From positions 186,001 to 250,000 of the forward strand of contig JAYKXP010000038.1 in assembly GCA_037176845.1 (NCBI GenBank): a stretch of 64,000 bases of DNA. Reading direction: 5' to 3'. Made by a program: the position numbers and the translations under genes. Under the pieces are notes generated by a model, which had not been told where the DNA came from, did no database searches, and worked only from the letters and a program-made list of their open reading frames with translations. The stretch is from Paramarasmius palmivorus. Taxonomy: Eukaryota > Basidiomycota > Agaricomycetes > Agaricales > Marasmiaceae. Below are positions 58,986 to 64,000 of the stretch, one piece after another; position 1 is the first letter of the stretch; every line of letters starts with the position of its first letter.

Positions 58986-59287
58986 GCGGGGTATCTGTCG
59001 GCGCACAGGACAGGAATTCCCATTCGAGTACTTATCGAACCTCGATATATCTCTCTACTCACAAGAGTCCTTGAATTGCCCAACGTAAACCCGACAAGGT
59101 GGCTATAAGGTACAAGAACGGTAAATAAATAGCGTCAAAAAGAACTAGTGGTATACACAACGACCGAAAGAAGTTCGTTTTGTGATCGTGTCTTTCATGG
59201 CTCACCAGCCGCTCAAACTTGATGGTGGGGCGAAGGGTAGTCCCTCTAAGGGGTAGCATGAGCTTTAAAGTGTCACAAGATATTAAT

Positions 59288-60935
59288 TCAAAGACGTACC
59301 GGTTTAGAGGTTTCATGCAATTCGTGATCCATTCTACCACTGGAAGACTCTGTGTCCGTAAACCGGTGCACAGTATACGTGACGGTGTCGCTATCGAAGG
59401 TTTTGTGAGGTGTTGAGTTGGAATGCTTGTGGAAGGTAAGACGAGAAGTTCCAGCAGCAGTCGTTGAGCCTGTGCTGAGCGAGGGGCTGCTGCCGTGTGA
59501 CAGGTTTCGGAGGACGATACGGTTATTGAAGGATACTAGAAGAGTATTGGCGTAGCTGAATACGAGGCCCGTGAGCAATTCGTCGATAAAAGAAGAGCGA
59601 AAGCATACACTTTGCCAATGATAAGGGTTCTGAGCGCGTTCAGGATTAGTTACAGTTGCGATAGAGTAAGGTTTACTCACGGGCAAGTGAAGTAGTTGGT
59701 GTTCTGTGCAATAGATCGTGAGTTTCATGGATATGCAACGTATCAGGTACCTACCGGAACTCCAGCATACATAATAAGGGAAAGTACTGCAAGAGTAGCT
59801 GAAGCAACATTGAGCAAATGGGGGTTGTGTTTACTGAGAAGAATGCGGCGTACCCGTAGCAATGTTACTCTCCACAGTCATTGACACAACCCTGGCAAGA
59901 ACACTGTGGGCTCTAAAGCGATGACTCGATGCCCTGTGAAGCATGATCTACAGGAACGAGAGTTAGGAATACGTGGCTAGAAACCAGAGTTGGTGCTCAC
60001 TATATAAACCATAGCTGCGGCGATCAGAACATCTGCGACTGCTTCGCCTATGAGCCAGACCTGGGAGAGACATCAGCGAAAATCGTAAGCTTTAAGTGCA
60101 TTGAAGGTCTTACATAGACACCACGCGTATTCGCTTTGTCCGTCTGAGCGACTATGAAATTACCAGCTTGGAATGCCTGGGGTTTGGGTTTAGCTTTACA
60201 TTAGTAAGGGGAGCAATGCAACGGACTCGAATTCCCCCAAAGAACGCTGCGCCTGACTGCGCTAGGGTAATCTGAGAGTAACAATTAGAGCTCAGTATCA
60301 GGTACAAACAAATTGACTACTCACCACAACAAGGACGACACACAGTGGCATTAGCGCCCGTTTGAATGTCCAAATCCGGTGCGCATAGAATAGCTGGACA
60401 ATTAAAGCAGTGACCGCTCCCATCATCGGTGTATTGAGAGGTGATGTGAGGACCTTTGTGAGGTTGACGAAGTCGCCGAATCCTTTTGAGAACCATACGT
60501 ATGTGTCGTGGGCTACCAACGCGCTCTGTATGGTCTCGAACAGGAAGACTCCATAAACTAAACAACATTGAGATATTATGAGCTTAGCGAGGAACATCAT
60601 GTATTTTCTTACTTAGATACTTGAAAGCGGCTTTATCATTAGGGAAGTAGATATTATATAAATCTAGAGGAATGCTCAGCAACAAGTTCACGTATCACGA
60701 CGCTGGACTTACAGGTTTGGCAACCAAGTACGCCCAAAAGAGCCCAGTTAAACAAAGCCCCCAGCAACTAAAAGTCAATCAATATATGATTGCGGGATCA
60801 TCGATGAAGACCGACCAATGATGCGGTGCTGTGAATGACAATGAATCAGAATGTAATCTAAAAAAAGAAAGCAATGAGAACTGACATGCTTTCGGGTTCA
60901 GGGAGTGCTGGGATCGGGGACGCTGGGGCGGACAT
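59288..60935 (-). CDS. DUF6534-type multi-pass membrane protein
   Basis: About 8 exons from ATG at 60935 (MSAPASPIPALPEPES) to stop at about 59288. The core reads LVYGVFLFETIQSALVAHDT with YVWFSKGFGDFVNL, MMGAVTALIVQLFYAHRIWT and LMPLCVVLVVVS. Further hydrophobic exons lie at 59700-60250, so about seven helices. The C-terminal cytoplasmic part, SSFIDELLTGLVFSYANTLL with VSFNNRIVLRN and a Ser/Thr-rich tail, is the hallmark of the basidiomycete DUF6534 family. Its function is unknown; topology resembles fungal seven-helix receptors. The last exon may splice on at GTACGT near 59297, so the stop is uncertain. Confidence 0.8.
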
Positions 60936-61300
60936 GGTGTAAAGGAAAGGAAGGAGTCGAGTAACAGGGTCATGTTCCCGCCCGTCCTTTTATGTCCGCC
61001 TGATGGACACGATCAAAGTGCTAACTTCGTAACCTATTGGGACAAGTCATGCCAGCACGTCAGTAAGTACCGAGAACACAGCTAGAGCGCCATGAGATGT
61101 GGAAACAGGGACATTGACCGGATCGGACTTTTGATGCAATCACCTAGACCCATGGCGTTACTCAGGTGCTTGGCCGATGTAAGGTTTTGTGGAGTTTTTG
61201 ATGCGCTTTTTGATGAGTATCAGGCAGATATGTGGTAAAAGGTGATATGAAACACCCGATTTAGTCGTTGAAAAGATACTGAACAACAATCAATGATAAG
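60936..61300. other. Intergenic, no gene seen
   Basis: Between the membrane-protein promoter and the P450 3' end. No supported feature. Confidence 0.4.
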
Positions 61301-63461
61301 TCACTGGCCAGTTACAGTTATGTCGAGTTTATCGCCATCGCCAGTAAGGTCTATGTCCATCGTGCTAATCATGCGAAGTGCATCAGGAGAGCGAGGGACC
61401 ACATTGCAACTAAAGGGCTTGGGATGGCTAGAGATTTGAAGTATCAGGCATCAAGATTTACTATCCATCATAAATTGGTTACTGACCTAACAGTGCCTGA
61501 TAGAAAATCAGCGATGGGAATGATATCTTTCCCGTTCCTATCTTTAGCTCGAGTGAAGTTGAAAATTGCTAGTGACATGGCCATGCAAATGTACACGGTA
61601 GCATGCGCCAGCTCTTGGCCGGGGCAAACACGCCTACCTTGTGGCACGTTTGAGCCTTTTGCGATGCTTGCTCTAACCGACGGGACTTACCGAAACCAAA
61701 AACAAAAGTGTTAGGGTCCTGCTCGGGAGTGGCCCCGAGGAAGCGCTCAGGTCTGAAAACATCGGCGTCTCGGTATAGCGACTTGTCACGAGAAATTCGC
61801 CTATCGTCACAACTCAGTGTTTATGGGCGGGTTTGAGCACGAGTGGTACTAACCAAATGTTGGTAAGGACTGTGGCGCCCTTTGGAACGACATAACCGTG
61901 ATACGAATCATCGGCATTAGTCATGTGAGGAATACCTGGAACAAATGTTATAAGAGCACCGGTAAGACAGATAACATCTCGTACTCATAGGCCTGAAGCG
62001 AATAGGGTAAGAACTAGTACAGATGGGTAGCATGTCCATACTCACCCGACAGGATGCCAACGCATGGTTTCCTTCTGCACTGCAGCAAGATACGGAAGCC
62101 GTTCACGGTCATTGAAATTCGGTAGTCGTGTGGTACCGACTACGCCATCTAACTCGTCCTGTACCTTTCGCTGTACGTCCGGATACAAGACCATAGCGAG
62201 GAAAAAGGTCCCCAGAGTAGCGCATATCTATTCCATAGACATTAATGCATGCCCGTTTACTCCAGTATAGGTCAGAGACTCACGGTATCTAATCCAGCAG
62301 CGTATAACGTGCTCGAAACGTACTTTATCAAGTCCTTTTCTTCTTCAGTCTCAGCTGTTTCCAACAATTGGGCTGTGAACGAAGGTAGGGCTGTTCCATT
62401 GCGCTGATTGGCAAATGTCAGTACATTTCCCGGGAAAGTAGAGGTCGCAAACATACTAATTGGTCAATTACAAATTGATGAGGCACGTCGAGTGAACGTT
62501 GAAGCGTTGATTTGAATGTTCGTGCTGCTGATTGGAAGGGGAGAAATGATGGAACCCATTGAGGGATGTTCTTAACTAGAAAAGTCGAATCAATCTGAGT
62601 TGGAGAGAAACACGAAAACGCTTTGAGAACATACGGATGGGGATGATATCCACCAACCATTCGCCAGGTTTTGTCGCCAGATAGAACTCATACGCAGCCT
62701 TCTCTACAACGTCGACGAGAGGATCAGAACCTTCACGGTTGACCCGGTATCCGTGGGACATGCGGAGATATATAGCTCCTATGGACCTGGAATACAACTT
62801 CAGAGCCTTACAGGGAGCTTAAGCGCATCAAACTCAAACTGACCGTCTTAAGTGACGCAGAAGCTGGTCCGGGTCTTCTGCAACCTTAGCGAGGAAGTAG
62901 TGCATTTCCTGTATTTGAGCGTCTTGAAAACCTCTGACCGCCGTCTTGGAACCACCGCACCGAAAAACCATTTTTCGGAGTGCACGAAAACGACTACCAT
63001 AAGGTGAAAGTATCATATTCGCGTTCCAGCCAACCCTGTGGCAACGGATATCTGAATAATATCTCAGAAGAAGAGTTGGAGACTCACATATCTCCAGCAA
63101 AAGTCAGCGTCGGTCTCTCGGAATAAACATTAGACCGCTTCTCCAAGAGATCTATACAGGCTTCGAATGAATTCAAGATCACCACAGTCTTGCCCATCAC
63201 TTGAAGAGAACTGATAGGACCTGACGAAGCGGGTGAGTGTTGTTATGACCACGAGAGAAGACAACACGTACCATATGTATCAAAGTAAGAGCCCCAACGT
63301 AGCCATGGGTGTTCTTTAGGCATATCCAGAGCATTTCCGATGAGAGGAAGACCCCGCGGACCTGGTGGTAACTTCTTGTGGTTGGAGCGCCAAATAGTGA
63401 TCACCAGGAGAAAAATTGCGACTTGCACGCCGAGGGTACCCCAGGAGAAGGAGAGAGGCAT
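61301..63461 (-). CDS. Cytochrome P450 (fungal CYP, microsomal)
   Basis: About 11 exons from ATG at 63461 to TGA at 61301-61303, roughly 510 residues. An N-terminal membrane anchor ([15 protein letters not shown]) is followed by the proline hinge [13 protein letters not shown]. Further segments are [53 protein letters not shown] and the I-helix region [10 protein letters not shown] with [15 protein letters not shown]. The K-helix is KETMRW (ExxR), then the PERF motif RPERFLG and heme-binding [14 protein letters not shown], reached by splicing out an intron inside the FGFG-R junction. It ends [20 protein letters not shown] then KLDITVTGQ. All key motifs are intact; GLDT replaces the usual AGADT at the oxygen-binding site. 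Substrate unknown; sequence style resembles CYP64/CYP5037-like OrdA-type enzymes (from memory). Confidence 0.9.
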
Positions 63462-64000
63462 TATTTTGAGGTGAAAGTTGCAAAGAGGCTTTCAGAGAGG
63501 TGCATTAATTATCTCTCTTTGAGGAACTGCCTGAAGAAGGCCTAGTTTCGGGACGGAATGCAATGCAAAAAGCGCCAACACGCACCTATAGCTCTAACCT
63601 ATAGCTCTAGCCTCTAGACGCAATGCAAGCCAAATACCCTCCATTCCAAGATATGCACCATGTTCCAAAACCGGATCTTCCGAAACTGAGCTGGTTCATG
63701 ATCCAAGAAGTTAGAGGGGAATGAGGCCTAGGGTTCACCCGAAATTTCCTTGATGGCAGATGGTAGCAACTCGGAGACATTGACTTTTTTCTCCCACGCA
63801 TCATCGAATCATCCTTGACTTGAACTGTCATAAACAATTTCTCATCTCAACGTCCTGGTCCTCATGATCTACCACCCGCATGGCGGTTTAATTTTCTTTC
63901 ACTGACCTACATGCAATGCCAGGTCAGATAATGTGGCATCGAATAGCAGATATGAGCTAATCAGTATTGTCCGAACGGACTGCTCGTGTCTGGATCTGGA
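63462..64000. other. Right edge, P450 promoter and unassigned DNA
   Basis: 5' flank of the P450 gene. A CTATAGCTCTA motif is repeated in tandem at about 63588-63614. No gene recognised up to the window end. Confidence 0.4.

Overview
The window is nuclear DNA from a basidiomycete fungus, most likely an Agaricomycete (mushroom-forming). Genes are intron-rich, with short (about 50-60 bp) GT-AG introns. The gene set is typical of that group: a DUF6534-type membrane protein, a tandem family of secreted or type-I membrane proteins, F-box remnants, an arca-like type II membrane protein, a P450 and a Csm1/Pcs1-like protein, alongside ordinary housekeeping genes. Exon structures below were read by eye from splice signals and reading frames, without transcript data.

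Region 1 (1-22831) reads as one very large Helitron (rolling-circle transposon), cut off by the left edge of the window. Its core is a 2713-residue Rep-helicase gene (11096-19293) with an HUH nuclease, a PIF1-type helicase and a USP-like cysteine-protease domain at the C-terminus. The right end carries a canonical Helitron 3' terminus: a perfect 8-bp hairpin, an 8-nt spacer, CTAG, then T (22801-22832). Between the left edge and this end lie at least seven further intron-containing genes: two large unknown genes, a smaller unknown gene with an acidic tail, a Csm1/Pcs1-like gene, a divergent pair of double-MYND zinc-finger genes and an F-box-like gene. No 5' terminus was found, so the element would exceed 22.8 kb.

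Region 2 (22828-28628) is a minus-strand array of a basidiomycete ectodomain family with four members. The first was hit by the Helitron, whose terminal CTAG supplies the stop codon, so it lacks the membrane anchor. One member is a relic with an in-frame stop. Two are complete, each with an S/T/P-rich stalk, one transmembrane helix and a cytoplasmic tail. A decayed J-domain/CSL-zinc-finger (DPH4-type) gene lies among them.

Region 3 (28840-63461) is host gene space: flavin monooxygenase, AP-3 delta adaptin, F-box relic, acyl-CoA oxidase, O-methyltransferase, UBP2-type deubiquitinase, zeta-crystallin-like quinone oxidoreductase, tyrosine phosphatase, NR2C2AP-like protein, arca-like putative glycosyltransferase, an unknown acidic protein, a GCK/STE20-family kinase, a DUF6534 membrane protein and a P450. 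Seven of these host genes show an apparent single-base reading-frame break in a conserved stretch, whereas the 8-kb Helitron ORF shows none. This points either to indel errors in the draft sequence or to local gene decay. The 3' end of the AP-3 delta gene is duplicated 3.3 kb downstream and brackets the F-box relic and the acyl-CoA oxidase.
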